A program made the position numbers and the translations under genes. A model generated the notes under the pieces. The model was given only the letters and a program-made list of their open reading frames with translations, made no database searches and had not been told where the DNA came from. From contig MU832169.1 in NCBI GenBank assembly GCA_029204225.1, positions 19,611 through 83,610 on the forward strand: DNA of 64,000 bases. The letters run 5' to 3'. Positions 42,501 through 54,177 of the stretch are shown one piece after another. The stretch's first letter is position 1. Each line of letters starts with the position of its first letter. Source of the DNA: Diphasiastrum complanatum (taxonomy: Eukaryota > Streptophyta > Lycopodiopsida > Lycopodiales > Lycopodiaceae).

Positions 42501-45500
42501 TTTGCCAACAGGGAAAAAGGTCATTGGCTGTAAGTGGATTTATAGAACCAAGTACAAATTAGACGGTTCTACTGATAAACACAAGGCAAGTTCAGTTGCA
42601 AAGTTGACTACTATGAGGGTGGTTCTGTCATTGGCAGCTTAGTTCGGTTGGGATATCCAACAAATGGATGTTAAGGGTGCATTCTTCAATGGATTTCTAG
42701 AAGTCTATATAAAGCAGCCAGAGGGATACATAGTCAAAGCACAGGAACACAAGATTTGTAGGTTGGACAAAGCCTTATATGGACTTAAACACACACATAG
42801 AGCATGTTACATGAGGATTGATACATACTTTGACGAACTTGGTTTTCAGAGGCGTAATGCAGAGGCTACACTTATGTTGCTAACAAATAATCAGATTGAT
42901 TGTAGTGATGTATGTTGATGATCTTATCATCACAAGTTCTAATCAAGTTTTGATTCAGAACATTAAGAAAGATTTTGACACGAAAGATCTTGGTTCACTA
43001 CAATTCTTTCTAGGCCATGGGGATTGAGGTATGGAGAGTAGCACATGGTCTATTTATTTCTCAATCTAAGTATGCACATGAACTTTGAAAAAAAAATTGG
43101 GATGTCAGAATGTAAACCAATTTCAACCCCATATGATTGTGGATGTAAGCTTAAGAAAGCTGAGGAAGATCAAGATATAGATGACATGATATATACACAA
43201 CTTGTTGGTAGTTTGATCTATCTAATGACTACACAACCAATGTCTACACAACTAATGACTACACAACCAATGTCGCATATGTTGTTAGTATGGTTAGTCA
43301 GTTTATGGCTAAGTCTAAGCAGGTTGGAGTCAAAGAAGCAGCCTGCCATAGCATTATGACAAAGTACCGAGCTACTACAAGTGTAACATGCGAGACAATT
43401 TGGTGACAATGGATTCTACACGATCTTCATACGGTACATGAAACAACTACAGTACTTCAGTGTGATAATAAGAGTTGCATCAAGTTGGCAAAGAATCTGG
43501 TTTTTCACAGCAGATAAAAGCATATTGAAGCTTCTGCTTAGAACCCCGTTCCGAGCAAAATTGGTCGGAATGTTCCGTTCCGCCCGTTCCGGAACGTACT
43601 GGCTCGGAACGAGTTAGTTCAAGTCAAAAAAAATGGGTAAACGCCCCTGCTGGCCCGTGCACTCTGCATTTCACAGATAGCAAGTAGGGAAAGTGCACCT
43701 ACATCCATTTTGGGGATGAGCTGAGATCAGAGAAGCCCCAACAGCAAAACTTCATACCTGCAACGGTGAGCGTCTCGATATGACGTTAACACTGCAGTCT
43801 TCAAAAGTTCTAGGGACACTTGCTCAAACCTTTGAATGCGGCTTATAGAACGCAATACCAGTATCAAAAAGCTGTCATTGGCTGGCAAGTGGTTCGCACT
43901 ATGTTCAACAATTCCTGTCTTGAAGGCGGATCTTGCTTCACGGAGAAATTAATATGCAGCACTACCGTTCCTTTGACCTGCTCAAACATATCAGCATAAT
44001 TGATTCTTGATCTCTTTTTTGCACGACTTCCATTCTCCCTGGATTTCTTACCAATATCATCGCCATCCAATCTATTAAAAAATCCGAGCTAGAATCGCTG
44101 TCTGAGCCACGCTATATATCTTGATTTTGTTCCTTAATCTCCAATGCTTTGTTAAAAACCACGTTATCTATATCCGAGCCAGAATTGTTGTCTGAGCCAC
44201 GCTATATTTGAGACGTCTCAAAACCATGGATGACGTGACGTGGGCCTTAACGAAGCCACTACTCACAGAAGCCTTTATAATGGAAGGAATTTTGCAACCA
44301 AGATAACCCGTAGAAGCATAATGCATAGAACTGCGATCAATTATAGAACCAGTACGCAATCCTAAATGGAAGCCAAACGCTTAGTTGCCCGTTCTGTCTA
44401 TCAACTCTCAGCATATGGTTTTTTTTTTCCTTTGTTAAAAAACACGTATTTTTTTTATTTTTTTTGGGAGTCCCGGAACGGAACGGAACGCGTTCGCGTT
44501 CCAGAACACGTTCCGTTCCGGAACGGGCAACAAGTATTGAAGTACAACAACCATTCATTAGAAAGAAACTTCATAATCGTGAAGTTGAGCTTATCTATTG
44601 TCCTACATAAGAGCAAGTTGCAGATATTTTTACTAAGGGACTTGGTAAAGAAAAATTTGAGAAGTTTAGAGAACTTCTAAGAGTGAAACGCGTTTGAACG
44701 GGAGGTTTAGGTCCGAAACGGGAAATTTTTTTAGGGTTTTTCTTTTTTTTTGCGGGTTTTGGGGGTTTAGACATGTCATAGACAGACAAGTACCTAGTAG
44801 ATACATCCAATTTCATGAGAATGCTCTAGAGAATGCAATTTCAAGAGGAGAAACTGTGTATGGTCGCTTTCCTCAGTCAATTATTGATATTGTCATGGAT
44901 AGATTAGTAGGTTGCGAGAATTTGTTCATGCCAGCACAAAGCTTATGGCCATTGAGAAATCATGCTCAAGTGCATTCAAATTTCAAGAAGTATGCAAAGA
45001 CAACCCGGAAGAAAGTCATTTCGAACGTAAGAAACGTGTTTCGAAACGAGGCCTTTCAAACGCGTTTCTTTGTTCGAAACGCATTTCGATGAATCATTGG
45101 ACTGCAGCACCACTCATGAAACTTTGTACCACCCTAATCCTTGGTACTACAGCAAGTTGTCTGTCCAACTGATTACCACCGTTGTATTTCGTTGATATTC
45201 TAATTGAAAGAATTGTTTTGAATGTACTACTTTTGCTTCAAATCCTGACAACTCAAATTGCTACGAACAGATTTCTTGATTCTATTTGAACTCTAACCTT
45301 GATATATTTTCTATCTTACTCAAGTTCCTCACTAAGTTTTGAAATGGGTTATATTGTGCAGGAAGGATAGATTCTGCATGTTCACTCCTTGTTATGCAAA
45401 TATGGTGGAGAATTGGATTCTATACCTATCTAAGTGTTACAGGTTGATTAATAAATGATTCTGCTTGATTTGAGAAGATTATTATAAGAGTAAGACTTTT

Positions 45501-48500
45501 CCCTAAAACCTAGTCAACCTTTCTACATGACCTGATAGCTTACCTTTTGAACGGTGCATAAAAGGAGTCTGATTAGCATGCACGATTATTTATTTGGTTG
45601 ATATAAAGAGGGCATGGATGCTTTGTGATTGGAGTCTAGATCTATTTGTGAAATTAGAATATATACAATTTCACAAATTCATATTGAGAAGCCAGTGATG
45701 TCATAAGGTAAAGCTTAAAGGATCTTTATCAAAACAACAATATAGATTTCAATAAACAAAAAATCTTAGCCAAACAGCATTGCTTATGTCTCATCAATAC
45801 CCAAGCATAAGTTGCTAACTGGGTTTTGAAAGAATCCAGATTCTCTTGGGTAGACCAATGTTGACTAAGAAGCAAGTGACAATCAGCAAGAAGCACACGC
45901 ATCTCTGTCTCTATCTCTATTTCATTCTCTCTTCCTCTCACATAAACCAAATAAAAAAAAAAATTCTCTCCTTCGCTAATGGCCGCCTCCCACCTCCCCA
46001 GTCATCCTCCCACCCCCATGCTTACCCGTTCACCCAAATATATGTTTAGCTCTCTGTATATGCCAAACTACCAGGAGTCTCTAGCCTCCTTACTCCACTC
46101 CTTTCCCCATGACAGTACAGCTGAGACACAAGCTGCCCTCCTTACCACCTCTTCATATCGCCGCTTCCCTAGCCTTCCCTTCTAAGCCCCATAAAGGCAA
46201 ACGCACACATTCCTCACGGCTTCGTCCTCTACACCCCCTATGGTATGATGACGAATGTCGCTCTTCGTCACCTTGTCACCCATGCATGTACTCATGCTCC
46301 CCACCTCTGCTCCTCCCGACACTCTTACCCTCGCACACTTTGCCGTAAAAAGCATGCTTATGATGACTCTGAAGGAAACCGTCTTGTTGACCTTCTCTTC
46401 AGCTCTTCTTCAGGCGCTTTTTGGCGTGAGTTTATTCCTCGTACTCCACCACCTCTCCTGAATGACCTCCACATATGGGCCCACTATGCTACCAGCCTAC
46501 TATATATACCATACCAACTGACGCACCCATCTCTATCTCCCCCATAGCCCTGTATGCAACAGAGACATGGTGTACCAGTCTTTCCTCATCACACTGGGCC
46601 AATATCTCGAGATTACAGACCACCATGTTAGCTCGTATGATTCGGGCAAAGCCCTCTGTTCCACACGAGATCCTGCTCCACCTATACAGATAGATGCAGC
46701 TTTCCAGAGAGTTCAGACACTTCCAGGTGCAGATGGGAGATATTCATTATAGCACTTGCTTCGTCACATTATCTTCATGATCAGGGATACAAGCTGTCAT
46801 GGTTCTCTCAGGCATCCCACCTCCTCTTGAGTCATTTGGTATCTCCATTACAGAGCTTCCCTCGAGTACTCATCAGTATATCAGACGCTTCCTATATCGG
46901 GCATATCTCATTGGTACTTGGAGGCGACAGCTTGGGGTTAAGCCCAACTATTATCAGACTCATTTTATTGAACTAGACATAGCCTCGAAATTATCACACA
47001 GCCTTAGATTTACATTGGGACAGCTCTGCATATCATCACATCAGCTGGCTATTGAGAGTGGGAGGTTCCATGGTATTTCGAGAGAGGAGCGGATGTGCTA
47101 GTTATGCTCACTGGACGAGGTGGAGTCTGAGGAGATACCATTGTCTGTTTCGCAACATGCCCATCCTACTACGGTCACTCATAGCCTATGAGGACTCCCA
47201 CTGCGTTGCACTTATGATACGAGAGATGCTCTTACTACGACAGGACCTATGTCAGACAACTCAGCAGAGTCATGTTTCTCAGCCTCAAATTACCTCCTTC
47301 TTTAGGAGAAGACGACGAGACCTAGAGTCTGGTGATGATGATGATGACGACGACATACCCGCTCATAGGGATCAAAGACAACGCCCCACTCACACTCATG
47401 TTGCAACGCGAGCTACTCGACCTATCACAAGGAGATCTCATCCTCCTAGCTGACGTTAGCGACTACCAGAGTTCCCCCATGCTGCAGCTAGCATCAACAG
47501 GACAGGACTGGATGATAGTGCTATACCTCATTCATGACATTTAGTTGTATATATGCTCCCACATATTTCATTTTTCATCGCATTTATTTCAGTTCACAAT
47601 ATTTAGATATGTTATTTTGTTATTGTTTCAGAGATGTTTTAGATGCTCCCACTGTTACCATACTTGACAAAGAGATGATGTGTCAGGCGGCAGCAGTTGA
47701 TTCCTCATGGGCACCTCCTAGGAGAGAGGTGATACGCATGCGCCTCCTACGCCAGGAGGAGGAGACCATCACACAAGAGCTGAGCCCTATTCGAGCAGCT
47801 TGGCAAGTGACTTGATCTTCAATGTTTTTTACTTCGCAAGTTTCTTTCACATTTGTTGTATCTTCTTGGTATGTCTCTACAATCTATACGTGCTCAATAT
47901 GGCAAGTGTGTCTAACCTGTGTCTGATGGAATTTGTTTTGCAGTTACGGTCGCTCCATATTGTCTTTGGATGGACTGACATTCATCACAGATCCGTCATG
48001 AACATCATGTCTCATGTCCGCTTGCCATTGTGTTTTTACGAGAGATGGATGCCACTCGTGGTGGTGCAGCCATCACCACATAGTTCATCTACGATGTAGT
48101 GAACTCTGCCATCCAGGAGATTGGGGCCGAGCATGTGGTTCAAATTGTCACAGACAATGCCTCAAACTACAGGTCGATGGGAGAGTTGTTGATGCGCGAG
48201 CACTCCTCCATTGTGTGGGCACATGTGCTACGCATTCTATCGATTTGCTGATCCATGACATGTGCACACTTCCATGGATCCATGAGGTATCCTTTCCATA
48301 ACTTCTTGCACGTGGTCAACTTCGTTACCAGGAAGAAGCGCATGCTGGCCCTATTTCGCGGCTTTCGCCCCTGGATCTCAGGAAGACGGCACCCACACGG
48401 TTCGGCTACTACTTCGTGGTTGTTGAGCGTCTAGCGGCTGTGTGAGACCACTTGTAGAGGATGGTGGCCAGCATTGTATTCAATGAGTTCAGAGACCATA

Positions 48501-49975
48501 GTGAGGATGCAGCTCATTTCCAGTCGACTGTACATGGAGATGTGTTCTGGACACGGTAGGCCGAGAGGGGTGCACTCAGTCGATGGTTGGAGTATACAGA
48601 GCGAGTCTATCCAGGGCCAGGTATTATTGCAAAATTTTCAATTTATCTTCAGACTGTTTTTATGGTTCATGCCCGGCGGAGGGAGGACCAGCTGTGTCCA
48701 GTGACATGGTGGGGTTGTCAGGACTGCTCCGCGCCAAAGCTCCGACTGTTGTGAAGAGAGTGTTGTCGCAGGACTGTTTAGCTTCCACTTGTGAGTGGAC
48801 CTGGAGCAATTGGTCAATGCAACACACAAAGAAGAGGAACCAGCTATCGATTGAGTAGTGTAGCAATGCATGGATGTGTCCAGCAATGCATGGATGCTAC
48901 AATGATACGGCCGAAAGGGAGGCTTGCTGGAGGTTTGTTTGCCCTACCCTTGCTTAGCTTACATATGCTTCCCGTCATTGCTAATTCTTTGGTAATATAT
49001 AAACTCTACAATAGAACTTGTATGGTGACTCGATATTTGTCATGGTTGCAAGTGAACCCTGACAATGCATGCTCGACACGAACACCACCCATCCACGTCG
49101 CACGAGCAACCCAGACACAGTCCGATGCCGACAAGGATATCCTTCAGAGCTGCACAAACAGATGGATGTCGAGGGAGGGGATGAGGAGGATTCACCGGAG
49201 GGGGGGAGGCACTACCTACCTAATTATGAGGACGATGAGGCGGTGGATGAGTAGGAGGAGGCTGTGGGGGGGGGATGCGAAGGGAGTTGAGGGAGACAAT
49301 CCATGGGACTTTGACATGGAGCAGTTGCTAGTGGACCCCGATGCAGAGACACAGGCGGAGCCATTTTTCCTCCAATTAGGCCTAGTGGCGCCCCAAAGGC
49401 AGAGCGAGATGGGGCTTGGGTTCGATGTTTGTAGAGAGGAGTGGGGCATCACAAGCAACTGCAGGCCAAGCATCATCTCAGTTCATAGGGCCTTTGCAGG
49501 GTGTGGGACCTGGGTCTTTAGACACGCAAACACGACAGGCTAGGGGGCGGCCTAGAGGTAGTGGCAGGAGTAGGGGGATTGGAGGCAGCCAGGGGTGGGC
49601 AGAGGGAGAGGGACAAGGACAGGAACAGGAGAGAACCAGGTTGGGGTGAGGGGCAGAGGCAGTGGTGCGATCAGCGGCACACGCAGACACAGAGCCAGTG
49701 CATCAACACCACCGACATGGATATATCAAACTAGCACATAGTCAGATAACTCTAACTATCAATCAAAGGAGACAGTGTCTAGATGATTTTGTATCATATT
49801 ATTGTTTTCATTTCATTTTACTGGAACAGTTCGTTGTCTTGCGGCATGAGATTGTATATATTCATATTTTTGCACATGTGTTATCTCTTCAATATGGTTT
49901 CAACCATGATTCAGTATGGTTCAGTATGATTCAGTATGGTTCTTTATAGCTTCAATTCGGTTTGTTGTGATCTCA

Positions 49976-50043
<68 letters not shown>

Positions 50044-53000
50044 AAGAAAGCTTTATTAATGTCTTTTCCATGCCAAAAGGCATATAAGACTAGTAAATGT
50101 ACATGTCAAGTATGTGGTAACAATGGGAGCGTATGAAACATCTCCAAAACGGTAACATAAATAACAAATCTAAAGCTATGAACTGAAATAGATGTGATGA
50201 TATACGAAACATGTGGGAGCATGTATATTGCTAAAAGTCGTGAGTGGGGTATGACACTATCATCCAATCCTGTCCTGCTGATGCTGTAAAAGGATGTAAT
50301 ACGGGCTGCATGAAGGGCCACTGGTGGTCGCTGACGTCGTCTAGGAGGGTGAAGAGGTCTCCTCGTGGTAAGTCGAGTAGCTCGTGCTGCAACATGGGTA
50401 TGTGTGGGGCACTGTCTCCGATCTCTATGGGCAGGTAAGTCATCATCACCATCATCATCATCATCAAATACTAGGTCTCGTCCTCTCCTCCTGGAGAAGA
50501 AAGAAGTGATCTGAGGCTGAGAAACATGACTCTGCTGGGCTGTCTGACACAGCCCCTATCGTAGTATAAACATCTCCCGTATCATGAGTGCAACGCATCT
50601 AAAGTCCTCATAGGCTAGGAGGGATCGTAGGGTGACGGGTGTGTCACGGAACAAACAGTGGTATCTCCCTCTGATCTCGTAATATACTGGGCACCTAAAG
50701 ATAAAGTGCTCCTCTGACTCCACCTCATCCAAGGAGCATAACTGACAAATCAGCTCCGCTCTCGGGATACCCTGGAATCTCCCAATCTCAATAGCCAACT
50801 GATGTGATGATACGCGAAGCTGGCCCAATGTAAATCTGAAGCAGTGTGATAACCCTAAGTCCAAATAGTGTGGCAAAACTGGGAACCCTGCTATGTCAAG
50901 CTCAATAAAGTGAGTCCAGTAATAGTCGGGTTTAACCCCACGCTGTCGCCTCCAAGTATGATCGAGGTATGCCCGATATAAGACGCGCCTGATATACTGT
51001 AATGTGGATACCAAATGACTCAAGGAGGAAGTGGGATGCCTGGGAGAACCACGACAGTTGATAGCCCTGGTCATGAAGTGAGTGTGAGGAAACAAGTGCT
51101 ATCTGTGTATATCTCATATCTGCATCGGGCAAAGCCTGGACTCTCTGAATATATGTGATAAGATGTAAAGTGGCATCTATCTGAATGGGTGGAACGGCAA
51201 AACTCTGCAAGAAGGATCTCGTGCGGAACCGAGGGCTTCGCCCGAATCATACGAGCTAACATAGTGGTCTGCAATCGTGAAATGTTGGCCCAGTGTGATG
51301 ACGAGAGACCAGTACACCATGTCTCTGCTGCACACATGGCAGTGGGGGTGACGATAGTATCAAAAAGTCTACACTTACTACGAGCATCTCTGATGAGCTT
51401 CCTGAAGCAGAACCGCTCAAGCTGAACAAGAGAGGAGTGCCCCTTCCCAAGTCGGGTGGTGGCCGCCTGTCGCATGCTAAAGGTAGGACCAGAAAATAGT
51501 ATTCCCAAATAAGTATAAGAGGAAACTACCTCTAAGGCCTGCCCATCTACGATGAACTCCTGGCGCTGCATGAAAGCTCGAGAAGTGTTGAAGACCATAA
51601 CTTTGGTCTTCGTAGTGTTCACCCCCAAGCCCCATCTGGTACAAAATCCCTGTAAACAATCCAACTGCCTCTGTAATCCCTCTCTGGTCTGGGATACAAG
51701 TACCACATCATCCGCATAGAGGAGAATAGCATTCAGAATGGTGCCAAGTCTACATCCAGCCCCGCCACACTGTGAGATGACTCGCTCTAACTCATCAATG
51801 TATAATCCAAAGAGAACCGGTGAAAGAGAACATCCTTGTTTCACCCCAATGGTGCTCCAAATGTGATCAGATAGGCCACTGTCATGTCGGAAACATCCCA
51901 AGACCTTCTCATAAAGAGCCATCACTGCTAGAACAATATATGTGGAGAAACCAAGGTCACGAAGTCTCTGAATGAGTAGGGAGCGTGGTACAGAATCAAA
52001 GGCTTTCCTGAAGTCCACAAAACAACAGTAAACCCTCTCTTTCCTGTACTTAGCTTCCTCAATCAAAGCTCGGAGTGTGAAGATATGGTCAATGGTAGAA
52101 TAATGAGATCTAAAACCTGCCTGCCCCAATGCATGTAATCTCCGGTTTTCCGCCTCTGAACTCACTGCAGACTAAAGTATGGTGCCATAGAGCTTCGTGA
52201 GAACATGCCCAATCATGATAGTGCGGTAATTACCAGGAATCATGGGATCACCATTTTTTTTAGGATGGATGATGTTGGTGCACCAGGATCAAGGGAAACC
52301 AGAAACAACGGCGGAATTGAGAGTGGCTAGTGTGGGAGCAAGGAGGTCGGAAGCATGGGTTAGGAGTTCAGATTGATGATGTTGGTGCACCAGGATCAAG
52401 GGAAACCAGAAACAACGGCGGAATTGAGAGTGGCTAGTGTGGGAGCAAGGAGGTCGGAAGCATGGGTTAGGAGTTCAGATTCGAGGTCTTCAATATATCT
52501 TGCCTTATGGGACTTCATTCTCTTGATGGCCGCGAGTACCATGTCAGAGGTGAAGAAGGTGAACTCAGAAGGGCGTGGAGAGATAAAGGTGGGTGTGTCT
52601 GTGGGTATGGTATATAGGCTGGTAGCGTAGTCGGTCCATATGCGGAGGTCATCCAGGAGAGGTGGTGGAGCACGGGGGATAAATTCACGCCAAAAGGCAC
52701 CTGAAGAGGAACTGAAGAGAAGGTCAACAAGACGTTTTCCTTCAGAGTCATCATAGGCGCACTTTTTCTGGCGGAGTGTGTGACGACAAGAGCATCTGGC
52801 GGAGCGGAGGAGGTGGGCATGGTTGACATGTGAGGGAGAGACAGAGAGGGGACATGTGTGTGGAAAAAACAATATAGAAATCTCCTTGCTAGTTAAAGAC
52901 ACATCCAATATAGAATCATAAAAAGCATATAAGAGCTTAACCTCCAGCTCTAAAGAGGGTACAAGTGCAAGAGCTTAACCTCCTGCTCTGCTCAGGAAAG

Positions 53001-54146
53001 TAAAAAGGAAGAATAAACTATTAGTCCCAAAAAAAACGTCTGATACCCATAGAAGCTGTGATCTGTGGCTGGTGTCGAGGAGCTCTGGTAGCTCTGGAGG
53101 CTCGTGTGGATCTGGCAGGAGGTGGTGGCTAAGTACGCTAGGCCTTCACCCTCACCAGTATGACTGCCTCATCATCTGATAGGTCATCGCGCTCACGCTT
53201 CTGAAAGAAGCTAGTGATAAGATGCTGGCCATAATCAGTAGTATCTTCCGACGGTATCAAAGAGGCTCTCAACGTAAGCATCTCTTGTAGTAAACGGCCA
53301 ACACATCTGGGATCCTGATACTCCAAAAAGGTACTGAGGATAATGGGGGTGTCCTGATATAAACAATGATATTATGTGAAGATAAAATGGAACTCATCCT
53401 CCACTACACCCAACGTGCATACCTGGCAGATCCGATGCTCTTTCAAAATGCCTAAATATTCAACTGTCTCAATAGCAAGCTGGTGCGAAGAGACTCGTAA
53501 CTGTCCCAACCTATATCGGAGCCCAAAAGAAAGAGGAAGAGACAGATATAAAGGTCTAATAGGAAGTCCCAGACTGTCTCTGCATAAGATATGTGCGCCA
53601 TAAAAGGTAAGCTTGACCTTGTCATGATCAGGACAATCCCATACTATGTGGCAATAGCTACGATACAACTGCTATCTGATAAATGCATGAGTTCCCTGTG
53701 GGAGATCCAGCATCGAGAAGCCTTATGACTGGAAGAAAGTAGCCACATCACCATACCAGGAAGATCCAGCCTGCTGTCCAGCTATAGCTCGAGAAGAGGT
53801 ATGCGATGTCAATGCGTATCTGTGAGTATCCATGGTCTCAAGTCGATGTAGAAAGGTAACAATCTGAAACAAAGCCTCTACCACCATGGGAAGTGAGGCA
53901 AACTCTACCAAAAAAGTCTCATGAGGAACTGATGGGAATCATCCTCCTTAACATGGTGATCTGCAAGCGAGTGATGTCTCTCCAAGTACCCTGAGATATC
54001 CCTGGACAACAAACCTCCGCCAAGTGCAAAGCCATTGGTGAGACCGCTGTAGAGAAAAGGTGGTCTCTAGAAGCAGGATGCCCCTTATGTACCACTCTCT
54101 CCATATGTACCAAGGCAGCATGCCCCTTACGCAGGCGAGATAGAGC

Positions 54147-54177
<31 letters not shown>

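Larger units (their letters stand above)
42040..44698 (+). mobile_element. Ty1/copia element H fragment, split by a DNA transposon
   Basis: Starting in the integrase-RT linker ([12 protein letters not shown], about 42,190), it continues through [38 protein letters not shown], the palm motif [13 protein letters not shown] (42,660), [21 protein letters not shown] (about 42,905; active site intact) and [10 protein letters not shown]. RNase H is partly deleted; [16 protein letters not shown] appears at about 43,460. At 43,530 the frame is cut by a 1,004-bp insertion and resumes at 44,535 to [16 protein letters not shown] and a stop at 44,696. LTRs and the 5' two thirds are absent. It lies inside the large LSD1-like intron, antisense to that gene. 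Confidence 0.9.
50040..52908 (-). mobile_element. LINE copy F2, 5'-truncated, RT present
   Basis: On the minus strand: endonuclease-RT linker (52,908-52,396; [20 protein letters not shown]), RT (52,165-51,100) and C-terminal domain (51,095-50,556) with [19 protein letters not shown], a C-X2-C-X9-H-X4-C finger. RT motifs include [34 protein letters not shown] and [12 protein letters not shown] (YADD intact), then [11 protein letters not shown]. The 3' untranslated region ends at the simple-sequence tail. The endonuclease is missing. A 106-bp tandem duplication and frame changes disable it. It is sense to the LSD1-like gene. Confidence 0.92.

Noticed and set aside
46109-46348. Several overlapping plus-strand open frames taken as separate small genes
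   Set aside because: They are frame-shifted pieces and shadows of LINE copy F1, which aligns in order with F2 and F3.
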